From CAZVFX01 sp964626565 (lineage in GTDB: Bacteria; Myxococcota_A; UBA9042; CAIXZC01): a stretch of DNA of 58,639 nucleotides. The stretch spans positions 1-58,639 of the forward strand of contig CAZVFX010000031.1 in the NCBI GenBank assembly GCA_964626565.1. The letters run 5' to 3'. A program made the position numbers and the translations under genes. The notes beneath the pieces are model-generated. The model had not been told where the DNA came from. It did not search any database and saw only the letters and a program-made list of their open reading frames with translations. Of this stretch, positions 1 through 8,615 are shown one piece after another (the stretch's first letter is position 1; each line of letters opens with the position of its first letter).

Positions 1-78
1 GCACTCGCTGCCTGAAACACGGCCGACATTCTCACCCCAGGTGAACGGTTACGAAAAAGAAAAGTAGACGTGGAAGTT

Positions 79-1023
79 CTAGGCCTTCCTCAAGAGCTTC
101 GGGTCCATGTCGATGGTGACCCGGCCCACCTGGATCTTCACCCGCCCCTTGAGATCGACGTCGGCAACGGTACCCTGCTTGCCGCCCAGCAGACCGGAGG
201 TTACCACCACCTGGTCCCCCGGCTGGAAGCCGGTAAGCTTGCGGGCCTTGTGCTTCTTCTCCTTCTTGAGCACACGCGCAAGTTTCAGACGGTCGTTGTC
301 GCGCGACCAGGCCGAAAAACGCCAGAAATCGAGAAGCGGATTCATCAGCTCAATACAGGCGCCGGCGAAGTCCTCTGATGCGGCCAGTGAATCGTCCCGC
401 TCGAATCGACACACCAACGAGAACCAGCCCTCCGTTGCGTCCAGTCGCTTGCGAAAGCCTTCCACTTCATCCACGTTGGCCGGCAGCGGCGCCTCCTGCT
501 CTCCAAAGAGAGCCACGAACCGGGAATCGAGGCGACTGAGCAGTCCGCAGAACTGCTGGCGTTCTACCGGGTCGTTCAACCGGGCCGAGAAGTTGCGCCG
601 GTCCAGGAGTGCGTTGGAATGAAGACGGTAGAAGACACAGGCGCAGTCGTAGTCCACGCCTACACCGGCGACCGCAAACCCTTGTGCCGGTATCATGCCC
701 TGTACCTTCACTTTCGTGGAAAGGTCCCGGTCGATGATCCGAGTCAACTCCGCCTTCTCGGCTTCGGGCCGGTCGAGATAGACCCAGGCGTGTTTTACCT
801 GGTTGTGGTTGAAGATGTGGGGATGGTCGAGGGTGGTGTGGAACGACAGGTCGCCCACCGCCTCCCCGAGCCCCTCACCCAACGCTCTCCCGAGAGCGTC
901 CAATTTGGCTCGCACCTTCATGCGCTCCAGATTGAACCGGTTGGAACTCCACTTGCGCTCTTCGAAAGCGTCGAAATCGGCAGCCGTCAATCCTTCGAAC
1001 CGCTCTACTTTAAATCCCAGCAT
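79..1023 (-). CDS. KOW-domain protein of unknown function
   Basis: A 314-residue soluble protein. The last ~50 residues form a KOW-like beta module (GDQVVVTSGLLGGKQGTV, then VKIQVGRVTIDMDP), a fold that binds RNA or ribosomal/transcription proteins in NusG and ribosomal L24. It is preceded by a basic stretch (KKEKKHKARK). The N-terminal ~200 residues (FEGLTAADFDAF, then a DHPHIFNHNQVKHAWVY segment) faintly recall the YktB/DUF1054-type fold, but I do not recognise the family with confidence. The chosen ATG is at 1023; a TTG at 1101, 11 nt after the upstream stop, would add 26 residues, and neither start has a good ribosome binding site. It is the last gene of the minus-strand envelope operon, and a soluble KOW protein is an odd partner for four membrane or exported proteins. 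Confidence 0.7.
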   Translation of the reverse strand: MLGFKVERFEGLTAADFDAFEERKWSSNRFNLERMKVRAKLDALGRALGEGLGEAVGDLSFHTTLDHPHIFNHNQVKHAWVYLDRPEAEKAELTRIIDRDLSTKVKVQGMIPAQGFAVAGVGVDYDCACVFYRLHSNALLDRRNFSARLNDPVERQQFCGLLSRLDSRFVALFGEQEAPLPANVDEVEGFRKRLDATEGWFSLVCRFERDDSLAASEDFAGACIELMNPLLDFWRFSAWSRDNDRLKLARVLKKEKKHKARKLTGFQPGDQVVVTSGLLGGKQGTVADVDLKGRVKIQVGRVTIDMDPKLLRKA

Positions 1024-1111
1024 AACTTTGCGCCCGCACGTTGCGCCGGACACGATGTCCGAGCACGACTGAGTATAATCCCTTTGCGGCCTCGGGTTCA
1101 ACCAGACTTTT

Positions 1112-2623
1112 CTAGAAAAATACCAGGCGCAGTAACCAGATCAACGCGACCAGGTTGGCTACGGCGGTGAGGAGGATCAGAATGGCGGGGAGAAACGAGC
1201 GTCGCCTGGTGATCCCTTCTCGCTGCAACTCCTCGCCGAAGTCCTCGGTTTCCGACAGTTCCCGGAACCCCCGGGCCAGCGCTGAGTGCTGCTTGAAGGC
1301 CACCGCCACCGTCCAGGTGAGAAGGCCGAAACCAACCAGTGCGATAAGCAGGAGGATCAGATCTCGCCGGCCCTCCGAGTCTTCGGTGAGCGCGTCTACA
1401 TCATCGGAATGAGTGTTGGCCAGTTTGGCCAATTCCACGTCCCGGGGGGCCAGGCGGGCTCCCAGGTAGTCCCACGCGGTTTTCTTCTCCGCAGGGGTCA
1501 TCTCATCCACTGAAGGCCAGTGTGCGAAAAAGGGATCCGACGCGAACAGTGCTGTCAGTTGGGCAAGAAACTTGTCGGGATCGGAGAGGGCCACCACGGG
1601 AGCGAAGGCCAGGAACCCGTCCACTGAAGTGTAGACATCGTTACACGCGACCCAATAGAAGCCAGGCCCCGGTAGTTCAATGGAGGGGTTGGCGCGGCCG
1701 CCGTCGGTGACGATGGTGAATAGCGCCAGAGGCGAAGGCCCCCGCCACACGGAGCAATAAAGTTCGCGGGTATCGGTGGCTGTGTGAACCTCGATGTTGG
1801 CAACCACCGGCCCATCGGCCTTCAGGATTCGGTCAGGTCCCCTGATGAGGGCGTGGGAGACAGGTGTCACCATCTCTTCCCACTCAACCTGTCCGCCCTC
1901 GGTCTCGACCGTCATCGTCAGATTCTGGTTTACCCCCGCAGGGTTGACGTCCAGCCTCGCCACGCCCAGGCGCCCGGCGGGCGAAGCTTGTGCCGATTCC
2001 CCCTCGGCGAGGTGATAGCTCACCTTTGCCGCGTATGGTTTGCCATTGGGCCGGGCGGTGCGCAGCCAGATGTGGTTCTCCACTCCTTCAAGCAGCACTC
2101 CGCCGGTCATGGAGAGGTCCATGAGTACTTTCTCTGCGTGAGCGGGTGCGGGGTAGGTCTGGGCCAGACGTACGTGTTGAGCCCAGTGGCGACCTCGGGG
2201 GACTACAGTCACGGGCGCGGTGATGGTGCGCTGTTCCCCGTTCCAGCCCTTCACCTCCACCTCCAGCAGCGACTCACCCGGGTCCACTTCCACTACCGGC
2301 AAGACAAGATCTGCGGGCAGCGACGGCACCGTCGCGCTTATGTCGGCGGTGACCGAACGGCCGCCGCCGGTGAGGGTCGCTCCCGTAATCGACGCGGGGA
2401 TGTTCTTGGTGTTGACGGTATCGAATTGCACCACCCGAATGGAGGCGGGCTGCCCTTCCTGGAAGACCGGCGGACCGTAGAGCTGGAAGCTGGTCGTCAC
2501 GGTGCGGTTGAGTTGGGAAAAGAACACCAGCCCCAACACAAAGATCAGAGCAACGGAAACGACGATTACGATTTTGAATGAAAGGGGGAGAGGTGGGGCG
2601 GCAAATTCCCGGGGCTCGCTCAC
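1112..2623 (-). CDS. Membrane protein with large exported Ig-like region
   Basis: 503 residues. There is a transmembrane anchor at about residues 17-40 and two more near the C-terminus (about 420-442 and 478-500), so the ~370-residue middle part is probably periplasmic. That region is beta-rich and looks like tandem immunoglobulin or macroglobulin-type domains (for example VEVDPGESLLEVEVKGWNG), with only two cysteines. No catalytic motif is visible. Translation starts at GTG 2623, which overlaps the stop of the preceding LytM-like gene (GTGA) and has GGAGG about 10 nt upstream, so the two are translationally coupled. An envelope scaffold role is inferred from topology and operon only. Confidence 0.75.
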   Translation of the reverse strand: MSEPREFAAPPLPLSFKIVIVVSVALIFVLGLVFFSQLNRTVTTSFQLYGPPVFQEGQPASIRVVQFDTVNTKNIPASITGATLTGGGRSVTADISATVPSLPADLVLPVVEVDPGESLLEVEVKGWNGEQRTITAPVTVVPRGRHWAQHVRLAQTYPAPAHAEKVLMDLSMTGGVLLEGVENHIWLRTARPNGKPYAAKVSYHLAEGESAQASPAGRLGVARLDVNPAGVNQNLTMTVETEGGQVEWEEMVTPVSHALIRGPDRILKADGPVVANIEVHTATDTRELYCSVWRGPSPLALFTIVTDGGRANPSIELPGPGFYWVACNDVYTSVDGFLAFAPVVALSDPDKFLAQLTALFASDPFFAHWPSVDEMTPAEKKTAWDYLGARLAPRDVELAKLANTHSDDVDALTEDSEGRRDLILLLIALVGFGLLTWTVAVAFKQHSALARGFRELSETEDFGEELQREGITRRRSFLPAILILLTAVANLVALIWLLRLVFF

Positions 2624-3975
2624 GCCTGGCCGTCCTCCAGGCCCATTACGTCAAGAGTTTTCAACTCGTCGACATACTTGCTTACCGTCCGGGTGAACAG
2701 TTCCATGAACTTCTCCGGAACCGGCTCGCCACCAGGGAAATTTTCTTTCATGTGGTCCACGAACTTGCGGCCTTTCTTCAAGGAGAACAGAAGGGAAGGA
2801 TCGCTCTTGCCGCGCTTGGCGCCGACCCGGCCGATGACGCTCTTCTGGTACACCTGCGCGCCCTCGATTACGCCCTTGGCGATCCGGTCCAGGCGACTGT
2901 ACCGGGACTTGTATCCGCCGGAGTGCTGGATCTCCACGACCCAGCCTTCCTTCTTGACCTTGCCGGCGAAGGTGACCGTGCCCGATGCGACCGACCAGAC
3001 GCCGGCCCGCTCCGGCGCGGGGTACTTCACCGCTACCGAGCCCTTGTTGCGTACCCGGCGAGGCTCGTAAACCTTCCGGCTGTTGGATTCGGCGCTGCTG
3101 GCGTAATCCACCGGCACTTTCAGGAACTCCTTGCGCAACGCCTCACCATCAAGGGTGTAGTAGCCCTCAATGCCGTCCGGATCTTCGAAGTAGAATGCCG
3201 AGAACTTGCCTACGGCATAACCTTCATATTCGGCCGCCAGGATCTTGTCGTAGCCCATGAACCGACCTTCGACGTAGACCTTCTCGATGAGCATCCGGAT
3301 TGTGTCCCCTTCCCTGGCCTGCTCGAAGAAGTTGAAATCCCAGGCGAAGAGATTCATGAACAGGTTGGCGAGTCTGGCGTCGCCGCCGCACCGCTGGAAG
3401 CTGCGATAAAGGGAACCCTGGATGGTGCACCCGATGGAAGCGATCTTCACTTCCTTGGGAACGTTCTTCTTGGTCGCGGAGTATTTACCGTTCTCACGAG
3501 TGACCACGTAGATGTCCATGGGCGACTGCTTGAACTCGAACTCAACGACTTTGCCCACCTTGTCCATTTCGATCTTGAAGGTGTTGCCCGCTTTTGCCGA
3601 GCGGAAGTCCAGCACATCCTCCATCGCGTTGATCACCGGAAGCGCCTGGTGGGTGTCGACCCCTAAGCTTTGCATGGCCTGCAGCACCGTCTCGCCACGC
3701 TTCAGTTCGCCGGCCACGGTTGTCGCCGGCTGTTCCTCCGGCAGCTCCACCGGGATCGCCGGTTCATTGAACTCCGCCGGCGGAATGTCTACCCCCGGAG
3801 GAGGCTGAACCGTCTTCTCCAACGACGGCGCGGTGATGGTCAGGTTGTCTTTTAGGAACACCCAGTAGTTGACCAGGATGAGCGTCACGACAAAGAGCAC
3901 CGTCCCGATCTTGGACACAAAGCTCTTCTTCCTGCCACCGTGATGTCTGATGAAAATGTCCCGCTCCCTTCTCAT
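2620..3975 (-). CDS. Degenerate LytM/M23 (Csd3/MepM-like) envelope protein, probably non-catalytic
   Basis: 451 residues. One N-terminal membrane anchor (about 20-40) is followed by a Pro/Glu-rich linker, an OapA/LysM-like segment (GELKRGETVLQAMQSLGV), the Csd3-type inhibitory domain (NLFAWDFNFFEQAREGD, ILAAEYEG, FYFEDPDG) and a LytM domain. Family members use His, Asp and an HxH pair to hold zinc. Here the VDYAAP-like Asp site reads VKYPAP, the YAHL His site reads YSRL, and PHLHYEV reads PSLLFSL, so every ligand I can align is gone. Such LytM domains in EnvC and NlpD activate amidases instead of cutting peptidoglycan. ATG 3975 is preferred because GAGGGAAGG lies just upstream; a GTG at 4008 is possible. 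It sits downstream of a small lipoprotein and overlaps the next gene by 4 nt. Confidence 0.88.
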   Translation of the reverse strand: MRRERDIFIRHHGGRKKSFVSKIGTVLFVVTLILVNYWVFLKDNLTITAPSLEKTVQPPPGVDIPPAEFNEPAIPVELPEEQPATTVAGELKRGETVLQAMQSLGVDTHQALPVINAMEDVLDFRSAKAGNTFKIEMDKVGKVVEFEFKQSPMDIYVVTRENGKYSATKKNVPKEVKIASIGCTIQGSLYRSFQRCGGDARLANLFMNLFAWDFNFFEQAREGDTIRMLIEKVYVEGRFMGYDKILAAEYEGYAVGKFSAFYFEDPDGIEGYYTLDGEALRKEFLKVPVDYASSAESNSRKVYEPRRVRNKGSVAVKYPAPERAGVWSVASGTVTFAGKVKKEGWVVEIQHSGGYKSRYSRLDRIAKGVIEGAQVYQKSVIGRVGAKRGKSDPSLLFSLKKGRKFVDHMKENFPGGEPVPEKFMELFTRTVSKYVDELKTLDVMGLEDGQA

Positions 3976-4027
3976 TCTGCCTTCCCTCTTGCCCGACGAA
4001 GAACACACAGTACACCTGTCGTGGAGG

Positions 4028-4057
4028 AAGCTACCACCCGCCCCTGGCTTATGTCAA
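4028..4057 (-). promoter_or_regulatory. Possible internal promoter before the LytM-like gene
   Basis: On the minus strand there is a perfect TTGACA (4052-4057), an 18-nt spacer and TAGCTT (4028-4033, three of six matches to TATAAT). It would allow expression of the LytM-like gene and the two genes after it apart from the operon head. Confidence 0.4.
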
Positions 4058-4071
4058 TACGTAATCAGTAG

Positions 4072-4554
4072 TTAAGGCGTAGTTTCGGGCGTTTTTTTCT
4101 CGGGCAGGGGGGCGTCCGCGGGCTTGCAATAGACGCTATCGGGATATTTTTTGCAACATTTCTTGCTGGTTGGGCGCCCTTCTTCCAGATCGTAGCGGCC
4201 GGCAACGCACTTGCAGCGACCAGACTCTACAACCGGATTTTTGGATCGAAATCGAATGTCGCACAGATCGGTCTTCCGGGTTCCCTTCTTCTGCAGAGCG
4301 CCGTAGATGCGGCACTTGTCCCCCAGCTTCGCAATGGCCCACACCATCTTTTCGTCCGGCAACTTGAGAACACTGTAGTCGCCGAACACAGGCTTGCCCT
4401 TCTTGTTGCACTCCAACTCAACCCACAACGGTACGTTGAGTCCCAACTCCTGACGAAGCCGGGCCTGTTCCGGGTCGTGCTTGCTGGGGCAGCCACACAG
4501 CACTGTCGTGCATAGCAGGGCCACCGCCAGCCAACTCGCGGTTGCACGCATCAT
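4072..4554 (-). CDS. Small Cys-rich lipoprotein
   Basis: 160 residues with a type II signal peptide (ALLCTTVLCGC; the lipobox Cys is near residue 22) and about ten further cysteines spread through the mature part, including CKCVAG and CCKKYPDSVYC, consistent with a disulfide-stapled domain at the outer membrane. The C-terminus is a short Lys/Pro-rich tail. Function is unknown. It begins with ATGATG three nt after the stop of the coiled-coil gene, so it is cotranscribed and probably coupled. A ~96-nt gap with a candidate promoter separates it from the LytM-like gene. Confidence 0.75.
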   Translation of the reverse strand: MMRATASWLAVALLCTTVLCGCPSKHDPEQARLRQELGLNVPLWVELECNKKGKPVFGDYSVLKLPDEKMVWAIAKLGDKCRIYGALQKKGTRKTDLCDIRFRSKNPVVESGRCKCVAGRYDLEEGRPTSKKCCKKYPDSVYCKPADAPLPEKKTPETTP

Positions 4555-4557
4555 GGC

Positions 4558-5340
4558 TTATTCCCCGTCCGAAGAAGAAGGCACGAAGTCGATCTTCACG
4601 TGCTCCTCTACTTTCTTTTCGATCCGGTTGTCCAGGGTTGAGCCCATTTCGGTCGCAACCGTCTCGATGCGTTGCTGGGTGCTGGCGATCTTGCCTTCGA
4701 GCTCGTCTTTGACCTCGGTTACCTGATCGGAAACCTTGACGATCTGCTTCTTCAGCTTGCGCTCCATGAACTTGAGGTACGCTTTCTCAGCCTTCTTTCC
4801 CAGCTCACTGATAATGTACTGGGAGTCGTCGTTGAGCTGGGTGACGGTGGTCTTCATGGTTTCATGTTTCTCGGCCAACTCCGTCTTGGTCGATTCGATC
4901 TTGCCGTCCAACTCCGCTGACCTCGTCTCAAGGGCTTTGGCCATGTCCCCCAGCCCGCCTTTCAGCTCGCTGAGCCTGGAGTCTGCGTCAGTTTTGTAGG
5001 CCATGAACTGTTTGCGGGTCGAATCGTGCTCGGCCGCCAGGCTCTTCAGAGTCCCGTTGGTCTCGTCGAGCCCCGCCTTCAGCCCGTCGATGCGCGAGCC
5101 CAGCTCCTTCACCTGGAGCGCCAGGTTCTCGGCCGCCTTGGATTCGTGGTCGCTCATGGAACCCACCAATTCCTCGAACCGATTGTTGAAGGAATAGAAC
5201 ATGAACGCGGCTCCCGCGATGACCACTACCAGGAGTCCTAGCAACGTGTAGAAGTGCCCGAATCCCGGTCCGCGACCAACGACCTCGTCCTCGACGTAAT
5301 CGTCTCCGCCCGCTTCGTACGTGTTGGTTTCCTTGCCCAT
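4558..5340 (-). CDS. Membrane-anchored coiled-coil protein
   Basis: 260 residues: an acidic ~28-residue N-terminus, one transmembrane segment (TLLGLLVVVIAGAAFMFYSF) and about 200 residues of near-continuous heptad-rich helix (for example SELKGGLGDMAKALETRSAE), which is an extended coiled coil probably in the periplasm. ATG 5340 is chosen because GGAGG sits 8 nt before it; an upstream start at 5361 would overrun that site. It heads the operon that includes the degenerate LytM protein. EnvC joins a coiled coil to a degenerate LytM domain in one chain, so these two genes could be a split version of the same arrangement. That comparison is inference. Confidence 0.75.
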   Translation of the reverse strand: MGKETNTYEAGGDDYVEDEVVGRGPGFGHFYTLLGLLVVVIAGAAFMFYSFNNRFEELVGSMSDHESKAAENLALQVKELGSRIDGLKAGLDETNGTLKSLAAEHDSTRKQFMAYKTDADSRLSELKGGLGDMAKALETRSAELDGKIESTKTELAEKHETMKTTVTQLNDDSQYIISELGKKAEKAYLKFMERKLKKQIVKVSDQVTEVKDELEGKIASTQQRIETVATEMGSTLDNRIEKKVEEHVKIDFVPSSSDGE

Positions 5341-5394
5341 TACATACCTCCGATTGCACACGGCTTTAGTTCAACAGCCTCTCTTTTATCATGA

Positions 5395-5451
5395 GGGATC
5401 AACAATTGGAAACTGAGAATTAATATTTGAGAATCGGTAATTGAAAATTGG
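5395..5451. repeat. AT-rich low-complexity intergenic repeat
   Basis: An AT-rich island in otherwise GC-rich DNA with imperfect repeats of GAGAAT and AATTG (CAATTGG, GAGAATTAAT, GAGAATCGG, AATTGAAAATTGG). It separates the lipoprotein stop at 5471 from the coiled-coil gene start. No confident promoter was found in it. Confidence 0.4.
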
Positions 5452-5470
5452 TGCTTGCTGCTTCCCGTTC

Positions 5471-7300
5471 CTACTGAAACTCCACCTGGGTCGCTTCGAA
5501 CTCCATGACAAAGTGCCACCCCTCCACTCCGTCCACCGTCTCAAGAGACTCGGCAGGCAGGATCTCGCTGAGGAGGAACTGGGGCATGAGCGGCAGGGTG
5601 ACCTTGATTGCGTCTGCGGTCTGCTTCTTGAGGAACGCCCTGATATAGCCGTTGGCTATGCCGTCGGGCCACGGCATGGAGAGGAAGGTGCCGGACACCG
5701 AACTGTCTTCCAGCGGCACCACAATCTGCATGACGCCGATGTCGATGAGGCCGCCGGCAACTGCAAAGCAGGGTGCCGGCGATTCCAGCCCCTCACCGGC
5801 AGCGCAAATTCCTTCCTGCCCGAATTCAACCGGCTCCATACTGGCAGGCTGGAAGGCGAAGCTGCACTCGTCCGGGGCGTTGCACGCGCCCGGCCCCAGG
5901 AAGAACTGAGAACTGTCCCCCCCCAGATCGAAGGGGTCGAACTGGCCCAGCATCACCAACGGCGAGTCGGGATCGTTGAGGTCGTCATCAACAAAAGAGT
6001 TCACTATCGCGGTGGCGTCGGCGCAGCCGTTGTTGGGCTGAGGGAGACAGAAGCCGGGCTCCGCAAAAGAGAGCGCGGTAAGACGGAATCCCAGCGCGGG
6101 CACTTCCCCGCATCCCACATCCTGCCCCAAGCACACGCCGTCAAGAGTGCAGAAGTCGTTGATTGTGCACGGATCGGAGTCATCACACGGAACGATCTGG
6201 GGTTCGCTCACGCAGCCGTTCCCGGGCACACACTGGTCCAGGGTGCAGCCGTTGTCATCGTCGCACTCAACCGCATCGCCCACGCACAAACCGTCTTCGC
6301 AACTTCCCCCGGTAACGCAGTTGAGGGGCTCGTCGCAAGCTTCGCCCTGGTTTGCGGGCTCCAGGTCACACTCTCCCGTATCCGCAGCACAAGCCGCGAC
6401 CGCACAGGAAGTGGTCGAGGCTTCGCACTCAACCTCGTCTAAAACTACGCAGGTAAACGGCGGCTCGGCTTGCTGGCACTCGACCGCCAGGACGCACTTG
6501 TCCTCCTCTATCAGGAACAGGCAGTCGTCGTCGGCCTGGCATTCGCAAAGATTCTCGCCGCCGGCGCAAGCTCCGCTCTGACAGACATCGCCTACGGTGC
6601 ATGAGTCCCCGTCGTCACACTCCGCCTTGTTGTCGGTGGAAATGCACCCTGCCAATTCGTCGCACGAGTCGTCGGTACACGGGTTTTCGTCGTCGCAAAC
6701 GACCTCATCGCCGATGCACTCGCCTGCCACGCAAATGTCGTCTTCGGTGCACGGGCTGCCGTCATTGCACTCACCTTCTGCGGGGAGGTGTTCGCAACCC
6801 TCGCCGGTAACGCAGGAGCCGATGGTGCACGGGTTGTCATCATCACAGACGGTCTCCACTTCACTCTGGCACTCTCCGTCGAGGCAACTGCCCGACTGGA
6901 AGCAAGGGTCGTCCGGTGTACAGGGTGCGCCGTCTTCCGCTTTGCCCGGCTGGCATGTGTGCTCCTCATCGCAGAAGAAAAGCACGCAAGCTGGGCCGTC
7001 CTGAATTATGTTGCAATCTGCATCCTCGAAGCAGGCCCACATTGCACTGTCGTCGACCTGGTCGTTGGCGGTGTCGTTGCCCGGCTCGATGTCGCCTCCG
7101 GCGTCTTCCCCGGAAGACCCGTCGGGGGATGAATTGGAATCGTCGCCCGTGCCGTCGACAGAGCTCTCCCGTTCATCCACAACGTCCGCGGGTGAAGAAC
7201 CATCCGCACCCGACTCGGAATCGGAGGACGAACAGCCCCATGCCAGCGTGGCAGCAGTAAGCACACAAATCGTGTATACGAAAAGCCCGGTCTTTCTCAT
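5471..7300 (-). CDS. Cys-rich repeat surface lipoprotein
   Basis: 609 residues. The signal peptide ends at a lipobox (LAWGC) and is followed by a ~65-residue Ser/Asp/Gly-rich linker. Residues ~80-400 hold at least seven repeats of the type CDDxNPCTxDxCxxxxGC, each with paired cysteines, a pattern common in Myxococcota surface proteins. The last ~210 residues are a distinct beta-rich domain (FRLTALSFAEPGFCLPQ onward). A weak GGAGG lies about 11 nt before the ATG. The gene starts only 27 nt after the CCA end of tRNA-Ser on the same strand, so it may depend on the tRNA promoter. Function unknown; a stalk-plus-head surface protein is the likely architecture. Confidence 0.85.
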   Translation of the reverse strand: MRKTGLFVYTICVLTAATLAWGCSSSDSESGADGSSPADVVDERESSVDGTGDDSNSSPDGSSGEDAGGDIEPGNDTANDQVDDSAMWACFEDADCNIIQDGPACVLFFCDEEHTCQPGKAEDGAPCTPDDPCFQSGSCLDGECQSEVETVCDDDNPCTIGSCVTGEGCEHLPAEGECNDGSPCTEDDICVAGECIGDEVVCDDENPCTDDSCDELAGCISTDNKAECDDGDSCTVGDVCQSGACAGGENLCECQADDDCLFLIEEDKCVLAVECQQAEPPFTCVVLDEVECEASTTSCAVAACAADTGECDLEPANQGEACDEPLNCVTGGSCEDGLCVGDAVECDDDNGCTLDQCVPGNGCVSEPQIVPCDDSDPCTINDFCTLDGVCLGQDVGCGEVPALGFRLTALSFAEPGFCLPQPNNGCADATAIVNSFVDDDLNDPDSPLVMLGQFDPFDLGGDSSQFFLGPGACNAPDECSFAFQPASMEPVEFGQEGICAAGEGLESPAPCFAVAGGLIDIGVMQIVVPLEDSSVSGTFLSMPWPDGIANGYIRAFLKKQTADAIKVTLPLMPQFLLSEILPAESLETVDGVEGWHFVMEFEATQVEFQ

Positions 7301-7326
7301 TCGAAAAGAGACCTCCAGATTGAAGC

Positions 7327-7416
<90 letters not shown>

Positions 7417-7441
7417 ACATCAAATCAAGGAACCGCTATAT

Positions 7442-7470
7442 AGTATATGCTGCGGGCGTTGTCCAGGCAA
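7442..7470 (-). promoter_or_regulatory. Promoter of tRNA-Ser (sigma70-like)
   Basis: TTGCCT (7465-7470), a 17-nt spacer and TATACT (7442-7447) lie on the minus strand about 25 nt before the tRNA 5' end. No terminator is visible between the tRNA and the downstream lipoprotein, so it may serve both. Confidence 0.65.
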
Positions 7471-7490
7471 AATTGCCTTCCTAACTTCGC

Positions 7491-7519
7491 TTCCATTAAG
7501 GTGACGCGATCCATATAAT
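7491..7519 (+). promoter_or_regulatory. Candidate promoter of the exbB operon
   Basis: A perfect TATAAT (7514-7519) lies 65 nt before the exbB ATG, with a poor -35 (TTCCAT, 7491-7496) at 17-nt spacing. It is divergent from the tRNA promoter. The weak -35 could indicate an activator or iron-type regulation, but no operator was recognised. Confidence 0.5.
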
Positions 7520-7584
7520 CCGGTGTTGAATAGTCGTACGTGACCTATTTGTGTTTAGGTCTTACATTTGTGAGGGAAACTACT

Positions 7585-8205
7585 ATGTTGACTGAATCTC
7601 TGGTCAAAGTTGCTCTTCTCGGCGCCGAATGGGTTCTGTACCTGCTGGTGCTGCTCTCGGTCCTCTCCATCGCACTGGTCATCGAACGCTTCATCGTGTT
7701 CTGGCGCACGGGGCGCACCCTGACAGTTCTGGAAACCATGGTGCTGGGACTGGCCGGCAAAATCGACCCCGCATCCGTCGAATTGAAAAAGACCGCTGAG
7801 GGCAAGTTGCTGGAAGCCAACGCCGAAGCGTTGGGAAACGGCGCCGCCGACGACCATGATCTGATGACGGCTCAGTTGCAGGGATTGTCCAACACTTACC
7901 GGCGGCACCTGGAGCGCTTCACGCCCTTCCTCGGGACGCTGGGCAACAATGCACCTTTCATCGGCCTGTTTGGAACCGTCATTGGAGTTATCGTCGCCTT
8001 CAACGCGTTGGAAGCCAACGTCAAAGGCGCCGCAGCCGACGTCATGGGCGGCATCTCCGAGGCGCTGGTTGCCACCGCGGCTGGTATCGCGGTCGCGATT
8101 CCCGCGGTGGTCGCCTACAACTTTTTTATGGCGAGAGTGGAGGAATATGTAGAGCGATTCGATCTCATTGCGTGGACCAAGGCCAGGGGAGGTAAGGACT
8201 CATGA
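7585..8205 (+). CDS. exbB: MotA/TolQ/ExbB proton-channel protein
   Basis: 206 residues, the usual ExbB length. There are three transmembrane helices, at about 10-36, 110-140 and 155-180. The family signature is clear: LGNNAPFIGLFGTVIGVI in helix 2, and ISEALVATAAGIAVAIP in helix 3. With ExbD it forms the inner-membrane proton-driven motor that energises TonB. The start is ATG 7585 with GAGG about 10 nt upstream. It opens an exbB-exbD-tonB-receptor operon and its stop overlaps the exbD start (ATGA). TolQ is the alternative name, but the adjacent TonB and receptor argue for ExbB. Confidence 0.93.
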   Translation: MLTESLVKVALLGAEWVLYLLVLLSVLSIALVIERFIVFWRTGRTLTVLETMVLGLAGKIDPASVELKKTAEGKLLEANAEALGNGAADDHDLMTAQLQGLSNTYRRHLERFTPFLGTLGNNAPFIGLFGTVIGVIVAFNALEANVKGAAADVMGGISEALVATAAGIAVAIPAVVAYNFFMARVEEYVERFDLIAWTKARGGKDS

Positions 8206-8615
8206 AGACCCTGGGCGGACGGGGTGGCAAGAAGATGATCACGGAGATCAACGTGACGCCTCTGGTGGACGTCATGCTGGTGCTCCTGGTCATCTTCATG
8301 GTTACCGCCACCTACATCGTCAGAGGCGCCATCGGCATGAAGTTGCCCAACGCCTCCACCGCGGGCGAAATGTCCAAGTCCCCTCTTGTGCTCAGCGTGA
8401 ACCAGAAGGGTGAATACGTTGTCAAAGGAGAGGTGGTCACCGAAGCTGAAGTGGTGGCGCACATCAAAACCTATGTGGATAGGGACCCGGAGGTGGAGGC
8501 GGTGATCAGCGGAGATAAGAGAGTCAACTACGGACGTGTTATGGAGTTGATCAACCTGTCCAGGAAGAACGGAGTGAAGAACTTCGCAGCCGCGGTGGAG
8601 AAGAAGGTCCAATAG
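8202..8615 (+). CDS. exbD: ExbD/TolR-family motor protein
   Basis: 137 residues with one N-terminal transmembrane helix carrying the family signature INVTPLVDVMLVLLVIFMV. The Asp in LVDVM is the conserved proton-carrying residue. A periplasmic ~90-residue domain follows. The start overlaps the exbB stop by 4 nt, and its own stop overlaps the tonB GTG by 1 nt, so the three motor genes are translationally coupled. Confidence 0.93.
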   Translation: MKTLGGRGGKKMITEINVTPLVDVMLVLLVIFMVTATYIVRGAIGMKLPNASTAGEMSKSPLVLSVNQKGEYVVKGEVVTEAEVVAHIKTYVDRDPEVEAVISGDKRVNYGRVMELINLSRKNGVKNFAAAVEKKVQ

